A stretch of 22,780 bases of DNA from Saccoglossus kowalevskii (taxonomy: Eukaryota > Hemichordata > Enteropneusta > Harrimaniidae), in contig NW_003139825.1 in NCBI RefSeq assembly GCF_000003605.2, positions 11,821 through 34,600 of the forward strand. Reading direction: 5' to 3'. This document shows, in pieces, positions 8,409 through 17,799 of the stretch (position 1 is its first letter; every line of letters begins with the position of its first letter). Below the pieces are notes generated by a model that saw only the letters and a list, made by a program, of their open reading frames with translations, did not search any database and was not told the DNA's origin. The translations under genes and the position numbers were made by a program.

Positions 8409-9253
8409 GTGTACGTTCATACACATATACCCAGGCAACATTGAATGGTCGGATAGCATTGCTACTGTTAATCTGTCTTTTGTTTACTATAATTTTCTTT
8501 TTGATTGCAGTTTAGGTTTAATCATTATAGAGTGTGTCTTACTAGTAACTAGTTGTCCATTTAAACGTTGTATAGTTGTATGCAGCTGATTGCAATTGTC
8601 GAGCGTGAACGTTTTTTACTGTTCTAAACGTATGGTTACAGGCAATATTGAACAGTATTATTTTGATCTTCAAAAAAAAAACAATCTCGCAGATTGAATA
8701 TGGAGCAAACATATTTTTCAGATGTCAATTTTCAAGCAAAAAAACGAATATGTACACAGAATAGATAATCAGGATTTCTTCCTGTCCACTGTTCTTTGCA
8801 AATGCAATGGAGACTGACTGTGCTAGTTGTATCTGTGTTGCGAGACTGAGCGTGTATCTACACGTCCAATCAATGACGTCATAATTGTTCCCGCTCACAT
8901 TTTGTATATTTTTGTGTATTTTTATACTTTCTTAGTTATATTTTTACCACATGAATGAAAAAGATCATGAAAATCTGTGGAAAAAATAAGATTAAAGGTT
9001 TATTTTGTGTGGCAGATTCAAATTAGGTTGGATGTTAAATGTACATTTCATTTTTCAGGTTAAATAAAAACTTGAAGCAATTAGACCTCTAGGACTTTAA
9101 ATTTCAGTGAAAAAAAGAAGACAAGTCCCGATTTCAAACAAAATACTGACAATAGAGAGTACCCCCACGGTGCCACTTGGAATAACTCCATATATCTAGT
9201 TTATTTAATGCTTGATTCCTTTTTTCACTTTTTGGTTGTTGATGTAAGCTCAT
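8409..9253. other. Non-coding stretch with several polypyrimidine-AG sites
   Basis: tttttgattgcag (before 8511), atatttttcag (before 8722) and catttttcag (before 9060) look like acceptors. After the second, 31 codons from an ATG run to TGA at 8815-8817. No consistent gene model emerges. A perfect TGACGTCA lies at 8874-8881. Confidence 0.3.
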
Positions 9254-9427
9254 CTATTTCACTATTTCGATGTTTTAAATGTGTTCACGGGGTTTCAAAT
9301 TCACGAATTGTCAAATTCTATTTTTATTTTACATGTTCACGTGGATTTATTTTAGCGGATTTCACCGTGAATTATCAGCGAAAATAGAGAAATTAAAACC
9401 CAGTGAATAATACATGCATTTACAGTA
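9254..9427 (-). repeat. Dispersed repeat with 'tttacagt' end, copy 2 (fuller)
   Basis: Longer copy of the family at 8265-8408. It contains the extra segment agcggatttcaccgtgaat plus atcagcgaaaatag, and ends catttacagta. Alternating ttcac and gtgaat motifs give it an internally folded character. A possible third, short fragment is near 5070-5095 (ttatttcacgggatttcac). Confidence 0.65.
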
Positions 9428-11654
9428 CAATATACATTGAATAATTGTATAATCCATCCATAACGTTAACGAAAATATTTCGTAGCATGTTGGTACACAC
9501 ACGGTCTAGTTAACTCGAAGTGTATTATAGTCTATTATGAAATACTACTTGGCGTAAGTACTTTGTAATAATGTGAGCAATGAAGTCGAAAATCGAGCAC
9601 AAAACATTGTAGTAGTAACCTCATCATTAAATAGATTATTCTCCAATTTACATACAAAATCGCCAGGGTCCAAATAAAAGACTAATTAATGTTACCACGA
9701 CAGTGCCACCAGGCTCTATCTAGGATGGAATAGATCATTTTAATTAATAGTCAATAATTGATCAAATCTTCGCAGGTTATACTCGCGTACCCGTAAAATT
9801 GTCTAAGGCTCTCAGTCAACCAGCGAGGTTATTTCAAGGTCAAACGACGCATAATATGCGAGAAAACTACCACGAACAGCATTGGTCTAACAAAGCCCGT
9901 TATGTATATACGACAACACAACAACATGCTATTATTGATATTAGACAAATAAAATGAAGCTATATACGGACGTAGGTCATAGCTGCATCTATGCAATGTA
10001 TGGTATTATTCCAGGTATCAATAATCGAGTGTTTGTAACGTATATTGGAATTTTGCCAGCAACGCTGACATGTCATAATCACAGATCCATAACAATCACG
10101 TAACACAGAGATCTCTTCTGCAGACGTTTCTACCTATGGATACATTGCAGGAAAGCTATTCGTACATCAAGTAAATTTTAGGTATTTGACCTATTTTAGG
10201 CATGATTCTGTATGGATTAAAGTCAATAGCTATATGCCACATACCACTTCGGGTATTCCACTTACTTCAGGCATTCAACTTATTGTAGCCTTTTAGGCAT
10301 TACAGTCTCGTTAAGTCTATTCTATGCATTCCGACCACTTCAGGAAATGAACTCACGTTATGCATACAACCACTAGATACTTTAGACGTTTAGACATAAA
10401 TGGGCTAAAAGGATTAAATAGCGATTGTCGTATCCAACACGTTAAAAACATACACGCGGCGACTACCGCCCTTTAAATTTCCTGCATTCATTGAAGCATC
10501 TAACTCCGTAATTACTAGTAACTCATGCCCGCGTCGGGCATTAAACTCAATGTAATTGCACAAAGCTTACGTAATAAACAAACTTTGTCAAAATTTGAGA
10601 ACATTGTCTAGCGACTGCATACAACATTTTTTGAAATTTACTAGGTATGAATACGTACACAATGGATTACTTGAATTACTAATGTATACATATTCAACAA
10701 CCGGGCAGTTTATCTGAATATAGCCCAGTAGAGTGCCGGTGTTTGTTCAACAAAGGACCAAAACCACTCAGACACATGGATGTGACATCGAAGGCTGCCA
10801 TTACACTATGGGATATACATTACTTAAATACCGTTCGAGTGATTATCTCTTTCAACACTGGGTTTAACATGTGAAAACATGTAATTATATTGAACTGTGA
10901 TATTTAAAGAAACACGCAAGGCTGTTTCTTTGGGTGAGAGGAATCCAGGCTAATTATGGATGCGTGATTCGATTGCAATTCTTTACTATTACCCGAAAGT
11001 GGGTATACCACCGGGTATTGCGTTTACCTGACTTTGGCGGTGTTTATTGCTATAATAGTATAACAACTTCAGTTTAAATGTGATTCTTAGATATGGAAAT
11101 AACTTCAAAGCACCAAAAACAAATGTAATAGAGCACCCGGAAGGTTTTACCTGTAATCGTGATAAAATAAAAATAGGTACTGGAACTTGAATACAATGAT
11201 TATTAATAAATTGAAATTAATTTGGCGTTGCGAGTTTATTCCAGTAGTTTATTGTTAGCGGTAACGTTGATATATATAAAATTGCCTCAATCGACAAAAT
11301 TCAAAAAAATATAGACCCCAATTAGTGTGCCTGAGTGCGTTTTGAAGGCAGACAAAACTTTCACGAGCGAGCAACAGCAAACGGCAATCATTTTGTTTGC
11401 GTAATTCTGAAAGAGAAATTCTCATGTATATTCTTTCTTGAAGCAAAATATAGATGGTAATTTTTCATTACGCTTAAAGCCCGCAACGCATAAAATGATT
11501 AATTCAGTTGACAGCGTGATTTGTACCTCTTCGTTGTGTTATACACGTTTGGGGTTTACTCTAATACAAGTTCAATTTAAATCTGTTTGTTTTTAGATTA
11601 AGTTAAATAATCAATATGCATGGTTTTCAGCTAATCGGATTGTTAGGACTGTTC
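9428..11654. other. Long non-coding stretch
   Basis: No supported gene on either strand. At 10247-10282 there is a poor 18-bp duplication (cttcgggtattccactta / cttcaggcattcaactta). The minus-strand frame at 11255-11446 is unrecognised and treated as noise. It could be intron or intergenic DNA. Confidence 0.5.
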
Positions 11655-12154
11655 TCAGGCACTTCATATACAAATTCCTATTAAAATGTTACAATTGATT
11701 GTTGATATGTAGATAGAAAATTGGGTAATTATTATGCATATTAAATAATTATTATGCATAGATTTCAACCCAAATTTAATAAAGTCTGTGTATTGTTCCA
11801 GGGCACTTCTGTACCAAGTTTCATTAATGTGATGATTAATTCTTAAAATAGTATTTGGGATATTGATTTGAAAATCTGAAAACTGTTTATTATGCAAATT
11901 AGGATTATTATGCGCAATGTCACAGACCATCTTTGTACTAAGTTTCATTGAAACCCATTGATTTAAAATTGTTCATAATAAATCAGTGGAACATTCATGG
12001 AAGAGCTAAACATCGGTGAATCATCATACCAATTAGATAATTAATATGCATGAATTTAAACCAAAAACTAATCAAATTGCGCATTAGCCCAGAGCATCTA
12101 TGTACTAAGTTTCATCGGAATCCAGTAAGTGGTTCTTGAGATATCAGTGAAACA

Positions 12155-12214
<60 letters not shown>

Positions 12215-12225
12215 GACACACTAAC
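11655..12225 (+). repeat. Degenerate tandem array ending in (AC)n, probable transposable-element tail
   Basis: Four diverged units share a core: atacaaattcctatt (about 11668), accaagtttcatt (11813), actaagtttcatt (11937) and actaagtttcatc (12104), spaced about 124-167 bp. ttatgcat-type strings recur between cores (11732, 11754, 11890, 12049), and aattattatgcata is duplicated at 11727 and 11747. The last unit runs through gtggttcttgagatatcag into cagacacac and a long (AC)n. A tail of accaagtttcat, gagatat and a CA microsatellite is a layout I associate with invertebrate transposable-element ends. Confidence 0.6.
12156..12210. repeat. (AC)n microsatellite, about 27 units
   Basis: Uninterrupted dinucleotide run of about 55 bp, followed by tacagacacac. 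Its placement at the end of a degenerate array suggests it grew from the tail of that element. Confidence 0.97.
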
Positions 12226-15100
12226 TGCAAAGACTCCTATTGTGTGCTTCCAACACAGTAGTAAAAATGTGTACTACATTTTTTTAAAAACAGTTTTGTT
12301 ATAGTCCAATACTTGATGTGTACGTCGTTTATCGTTTGTACACTTCACCACCGCTAGTAACGGAATGAATTTGTCTGAATGTCATTTACTATAAAACTGA
12401 CCTTGTTTACAGCGACTTTCAGCCTTGAACTTGTTAATATTTGATAGGTCATCAGATGCGATTATTCGTTTAATACGCGCTGGTGATCAATCACTGTTAA
12501 ATAGAAGAATTTTTTTTTCAGGGTTACTTCACCCAATGTAAATACATGAACACAGTTTTGCTTGATTTTCTAGTATCTTCTATGTCAAAGCAATCTCGGC
12601 GCCATTTTATTCAGAAAATATACATATACATATATTTGGAATACTTTAAATTGCCATCAACAGTTATGTTTATCTTTCTATGACATATTTCATATGGGCT
12701 TTTCAATAACATTATCAATTTCAACGTTTTAAAGCTGAAACATGTTATCTACCCGCTTAGACACAATCATTCATAATTATAATTATAGACCCGGTCGACA
12801 GGGGCGTATAATAACAAATTATTCCCTAAAAACCCGGAAATGTTTAACGATATAATAACACATTTAAGCAACATGAAAAACATCGTCAAAATCCCAACGA
12901 AGCGTGTGTAAAATACATTCAACATCAATAAATTATAGTTGTTTACACGACCTATATGACGGTAAATCATGATAGATGATAATGATAGAACGATAATAAA
13001 GTTATATTGGCAATTTGCCAAGACTCTGGTAGTTTTATTGACAAATTGTTTGTGAAATAATGTTTACCTTTTGAGAGGCTTAGATGAAAAGTATATTTGA
13101 TTGTTCATTGTGTCTAATCAAATTCGCTTGAACTATAGCGTATTTGTGAACAGTCAGTGATTTTTGATGAACAGTAATGTTGATGATTGGTCATCCCTTG
13201 ATTTGGTATATTTACGGATCAATGGAGTTTATCATGTCACTCGCAACATGGACAAGCCCCCCCCCACCCTCAGTATGTTATTGTGCTATTAGAACATATC
13301 ATTCATGTCTAGTAGTTGCTACTTTTTTATGTGTTTTCTTGACTTGACTGGAGAATGACTAAAATGCCATGAAAGCGTTCTCGCTACCTTGAGAAAATTA
13401 CCATTATGATAATGAACTTATTACTACATATGAATACAGTGCAAGCTGCCCGGTGTTACTATTCATGTCCGTATATACTAGACAATATTCACACGAATGA
13501 ACACTTTTTAGCAGACAATTAGTTAATTAATAATAATGCTGAGAAATACAGTCGTAATTAACCATAGTTTTGCATCAGCTACATAATAGATGCAATTTAC
13601 TGAGAGCAACAAACTGTAGCGTTCTAATTTATGCGACCCCGTTCCTTGTACTTCGTTCCTTCGTTCCATCTAATAAAACAAACACGAGAGTTCACTTTGC
13701 CAATGGATTGAAATCATAAGGCCTGTATTTATTAATTTATTAAAACATTGAATATACAGCCCACATACCTTCGTGTGATATGTATTCAGTGTTAGATGAA
13801 TATATATATTCAAATGACCTACTTGTGTATTCAACTCTGAATAAGTTACATGTGTGGACAAAAGATAAAACTCAGATAATCAGTGGCAATATTAGGACAC
13901 CACGGACAGCGACCTGCTTTTAGATAGTATAGCGACACGGAATTTCTTTAATCTATACGCGCGAGTGCTCGCCCAGGCCAGTGAACAGAACATATGCATT
14001 CTAATGGTCACATGCGTTCCGCCAATGTGCAATACTTAAATAGTATTCTCCATTGATAATACAAGTAGAGAAGTTGTGCCGTTCGGTGATGTTGTAAGAA
14101 GCCCGGCATACATAGGTATAGCAATAAAATAAAATTCCAGCATTGGAATGTTTTTGTGCAAATAATGTGAAAATATTTATATTATTTCAAATGGTAATAA
14201 AAGAAGTTATCATTCAGAATATATGCCATCACACTCCCTGTCTCATTGAATTAAAATAACATGTTCCATAAAGTGCATGTCGCAGCTCTGTTGCTGGGGA
14301 ACCGCGCCATATAAGGGTAACACTTTCCAATGCAGATGTAAACAAGCAACAATTATTAATACACGGTGTACATTGGACACCAATGTATGTTTATGCAAAC
14401 GCTATATTCCTTGACTTTTATGGTGGTAATTATCAACCCACGTCGAATTGGGACAGGACATGTGCACTGCGATTACTGACCCATACTGCCGTGAATATGA
14501 GTTGTCTTTTATGTAGATGATAAACGTACATTTAACGGCATGATCCAAACTTAGACAGGGCGTTCGCCTTTTGACTTCGAGTACATCCATCTGGGGCATG
14601 AACTCTTACCCTCCCATTATGACATGGAGTCACTCTGCTTTAAAATAAACACAAATTAACTACAAAATAGCTCTTGCAACCTCAAATAAAGATTGAAATA
14701 AACCACTGGTACTCGTAGTTCGTTGTTGTGTACCCTTTATAATAATTATAATAATATGAGCATGTGTCAATGCTTTTAACAATAAACCGGTCGTTGATAT
14801 TCATTGGTAATGTAGGATACGGGCAACGTCCTGTTACCGTGAATGCACGGCGTGACCCGCATATTAATTAGTACAGTTGTGATGAATTGATAAATAAATA
14901 AATTAAAGAAAATGCATTATTTCGATATATAGATTTATTTAAATGCTATGTTTGATTGTAGTCGTAAGAAGAAGGTCAAAATGAAGAACCAGTTAAAAAA
15001 TGTAGATAATTCAGAACATTGACCTTTGTTAAACAGAATTCGAACTACTTTAAATAAATGAACGACCATAGAATAGTGCATTGTTGGGAAAAGTTGAATT
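12226..15100. other. Long AT-rich non-coding stretch
   Basis: No supported gene. A minus-strand frame at 12767-13021 is hydrophobic and one at 14402-14599 follows an acceptor-like gccccag, but neither is recognised or partnered. An ATGGCGCCG on the minus strand near 12595 stops after six codons. A C-run lies at 13257-13266. Confidence 0.45.
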
Positions 15101-15176
15101 GTTCGAGTTGCGAACATCGAGTTACGAAAGCATCGGCTAACCTCTAAATTCAAGTTCCAAATTTTGCAACTCGAAC
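15101..15176. repeat. Inverted repeat with 11-bp arms
   Basis: gttcgagttgc (15101-15111) and gcaactcgaac (15166-15176) are perfect reverse complements separated by 54 nt. Beyond the arms, ttgaatt on the left pairs with aattcaa on the right after an unequal gap, extending the potential stem. Confidence 0.8.
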
Positions 15177-15910
15177 TTGATCGAATTCAAAGAAAGCGAT
15201 CGAGTGACGTAATTAACTGAATCGTGGTTAAAAGGATTTTTAAAAAGTACATGAATAATTTACTCATCACAGCATAATTATTTAAGGCACGCAGAGACCA
15301 ATAATACCGCAATACATTCCGGATGTAACAATTAACAAAATGTTGATTGGTTTAAAGGTATGGCAGTTATTCAAATTGTAACTTAAACTACTATCAAACA
15401 CGTGGCAACCCATCATCTCATTGAATTAAAATGATATCCCAATTAGAAATAAGATCGCCACCCCTCCCGCTCACATAGACACACGTATCACCTCACATCA
15501 CTTAACAGACGTGCGCCCACAGATATACATACTGTACATTCCTTAGAGAGTCACACAAAATGACTCATGATACCTATCGAACTGGTACAGTCCAGTACTT
15601 GGTACATCATAATGGTTGGTTTAATGACATAAACACGACGCACTGAATCGAAGAAACACATTTAATGTCAGTGGCGACTTTCATGTGGGGAAGGACCGTG
15701 TTTGACAATTCTACAGTCAAAAACGCAAATCAATCAATCGACCACTTTCTTATGTTAGAAGAAGCTTACTACCTACAATACCGAAGTGTGTCATACGAAA
15801 GAAGAATTAATAACTAATCCAGGGTCCCGGATACAAACCATTGAACAGTGACACCAATAATATACACTAACTCATTTTGCAGGTCACTACAATCGACCTT
15901 GCGAAAACGG
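15177..15910. other. Non-coding stretch
   Basis: No gene and no repeat recognised. TGACGTAA, a CRE variant, lies at about 15205. Confidence 0.4.
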
Positions 15911-15979
15911 GGACGTCGACTCGCATCACCCTAGATGTAACTCGTTTGTGAGGACGTCGAATCGCATCACCCTAGATGT
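15911..15979. repeat. Two-copy direct repeat, 41-bp period, CpG-rich
   Basis: A 28-bp string starting ggacgtcga and ending cctagatgt occurs at 15911-15938 and 15952-15979 with a single difference (c/a). Both copies contain the palindrome GACGTC. The patch from 15900 to 16035 is strikingly CpG-rich against its AT-rich surroundings. Confidence 0.9.
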
Positions 15980-16018
15980 TATTTATTGCTATACGGCGAG
16001 TGGCATGTAATTGACTGC

Positions 16019-16034
16019 GCGTCGCATGCGACGC
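16019..16034. repeat. 16-bp perfect palindrome
   Basis: gcgtcgcatgcgacgc equals its own reverse complement. It lies 40 bp after the 41-bp-period duplication and shares the elements gtcg and cgcat with it. Role unknown. Confidence 0.9.
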
Positions 16035-16988
16035 TTTCCAAAATATCCAATTAAAATGACATTAGATACGTATTTTGGATAACTATTTCGTAAATTCTTA
16101 TACTTTTCCAAATAAGACGTTCATGGTATCAAATTAACAAACATGAAATGTATGCAAACAAAACATACAAGATGGAGAATTATTTTTTGGTCTACATAAA
16201 ATTCATTTCCACGTCATTTCCACGCCATTTGCATGTAATTGTTCAAGATATATGCCATGGTATATCGTCATGTATTTACTCAAGTGTTTTAGACTGCCCT
16301 GCATTGTCCACGGCGTTAGACTCTATACATATAAAGTTACAGGGCGTTAAAAACTATACCACTTAACATTCGACCCACATTCACATGGTGTGAGGTAATT
16401 CGAATACCTTCCGATCTGTAGAGTCGCATGTCAGCAACAAGAGCACCGGTCATGGGGGTAGTCTGGGCGATTGAAAAGCATTGCTGATTAAATGGCATTC
16501 AATATAAAAGAATTGTTTCACAAGTTAGTAAAAAACTATACGTGCACTAATACTCTCTTTTAATGTATTCTTTTTTTCCCCAAAGGTTGGAATACCATAG
16601 CACTGAGAGTTTTTAGTCTTGTACAGCGATGATAATTCAATATCATTTTTAACAGCCACTTGAGTTTTTCAATAATTATACCAACAGTATTTGGCTCTTG
16701 CAAATACTTTCCTCGTTGGAAACTGAAAATAATAAAATTTTGCGCTGTTTTGGAGTACTGGCGAGCTATTTAGTATATGAAAGATCACCACTATACCGGT
16801 TTATGAGGTTTACGGTTTTCCAATGCGTCTGTTGGAAAAAAAAAATACTTCTTAATTATCTTTTTTTATCTGGTCTTCGTGAACGAGTGACTGCAAACGA
16901 ACAAATAAAGTGCATATTATGGGCTACCTTAGCAAATGGAATCTTAGTCTGCTGTATACTGTTACCACCCGGGGCAATATCTAATACC
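16035..16988. other. Upstream intergenic stretch
   Basis: No supported gene. A 9-bp inverted pair tccaaaata (16037) / tattttgga (16071) is present. Frames at 16148-16366 and 16698-17054 are plus-strand and open but unrecognised. The second lacks an ATG near its start and ends over regulatory-looking DNA. Confidence 0.4.
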
Positions 16989-17025
16989 CACGTGTGGGGG
17001 AGCTATGACGTTCATAGTGACGTCA
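16989..17025. promoter_or_regulatory. E-box plus CRE cluster upstream of the methyltransferase gene
   Basis: CACGTG at 16989-16994, TGACGTT at 17006-17012 and a perfect CRE TGACGTCA at 17018-17025 lie within 37 bp. ctatga / tcatag forms a small palindrome (17003-17017) around the middle site. The cluster is about 400 bp upstream of the likely TATA box at 17415, a plausible distance for a bHLH-Zip and CREB/ATF-responsive enhancer. Function is inferred from motifs only. Confidence 0.35.
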
Positions 17026-17390
17026 TCGTGTCACAAGACTTTGAATCATTGTGAGATCTAGAGGTACACACATCAATTACTAACACTCACAAGTCAATAT
17101 ATGCAGCATGGCACGTACACCATTAAATGTATGTGATTCGATCTCACATGCAAAACACTGACCAGTCAACGGACAGCTCAAATTGATTTATTTGTCAAAT
17201 TGTTAAGTGAAATATGACAACAGGGAGTTCTCGTTCAACAAATAGCGAAATATGCTCAAGTTTGAAAACAAGTCCCTTGTGGTGCAATGTTTTTTTTAAA
17301 GTTTCCCCAGCTTATCGCCGCGTCCCTCCAAAACGCATCCACGTCCCCTACGCAGCTAATGGACAGGTGCAGAAAATTACGGTAAATAGC

Positions 17391-17434
17391 CCACGTCATG
17401 CTTTTGTTTTGGGATATAAATACAGTAAGCATGA
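17391..17434 (+). promoter_or_regulatory. Likely core promoter of the methyltransferase gene
   Basis: TATAAATA lies at 17415-17422, which predicts a transcription start near 17445-17455 and a 5' leader of about 140-150 nt without an intron. Sixteen bases upstream, ccacgtca (17391-17398) reads TGACGTGG on the minus strand, the core of the UPRE/ATF6-XBP1 element. tcatgctt (17396-17403) and aagcatga (17427-17434) form an 8-bp inverted repeat flanking the TATA box. TATA position and gene order agree; actual start-site use is inferred. Confidence 0.5.
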
Positions 17435-17593
17435 TCACCCATCCATGCCCGAGAATCACCATAAGAGAGGAGAGTGAACCAGAACCAGCCAGAAGTTGAT
17501 CTCGCAGCATCTAACCAGTACGTTGGACAGCACAGAAAGAAGTTCTTTCAACAGATACGTTTAAACGAGGCAATCGAACGAAGATCGAACACG

Positions 17594-17799
17594 ATGAGCA
17601 GCGAGAAGATGAACAACCAACACAATTGCAAATCGGGAGACGAGTCCACGCAGCAATTTGCAGGAAGAGTAAGAAGCATGATCAACGGTGGAGCAACGGC
17701 ACTTGCTCTTAGCATTGGTGCACATCATGGTATATTCGAAGTTATGGACACCCCTAAGACGTCTGTTCAAATAGCCGAATCATTGGGTCTAAAAGAAAG
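17594..17799 (+). CDS. Methyltransferase exon 1 (residues 1-69, winged-helix start)
   Basis: Encodes a polar leader of about 20 residues, then FAGRVRSMINGGATALALSI and GAHHGIFEVM, the start of the winged-helix region that mediates dimerisation in related methyltransferases. A second in-frame ATG at 17609 would lose five residues. The donor is aag/gtaagc at 17800, splitting the Arg69 codon (phase 2). Intron 1 is 527 bp. The frame is also open back to 17465 without an ATG. Confidence 0.88.

Noticed and set aside
11655-12225. Repeated cores as a CRISPR array
   Set aside because: Cores are degenerate, spacing is irregular and much longer than CRISPR spacers, and the context is an animal genome with an attached CA microsatellite.
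12767-13021. Hydrophobic 84-codon minus-strand frame resembling a membrane protein piece
   Set aside because: T/A-rich DNA yields Ile/Leu/Phe/Asn/Tyr-rich frames by composition. There are no splice partners and no family motif.
14402-14599. Minus-strand frame preceded by gccccag
   Set aside because: The acceptor tract is poor, no donor or partner exon was found, and the peptide is unrecognised.
16698-17054. 118-codon plus-strand frame upstream of the methyltransferase
   Set aside because: It starts from TTG rather than ATG, matches no family I know, has mixed low-quality composition and ends over an E-box/CRE cluster. Treated as chance.
17214-17477. 87-codon plus-strand frame just upstream of the gene
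   Set aside because: It runs straight through the likely TATA box and transcription start and ends just past the in-frame stop of the real gene. No recognisable domain.
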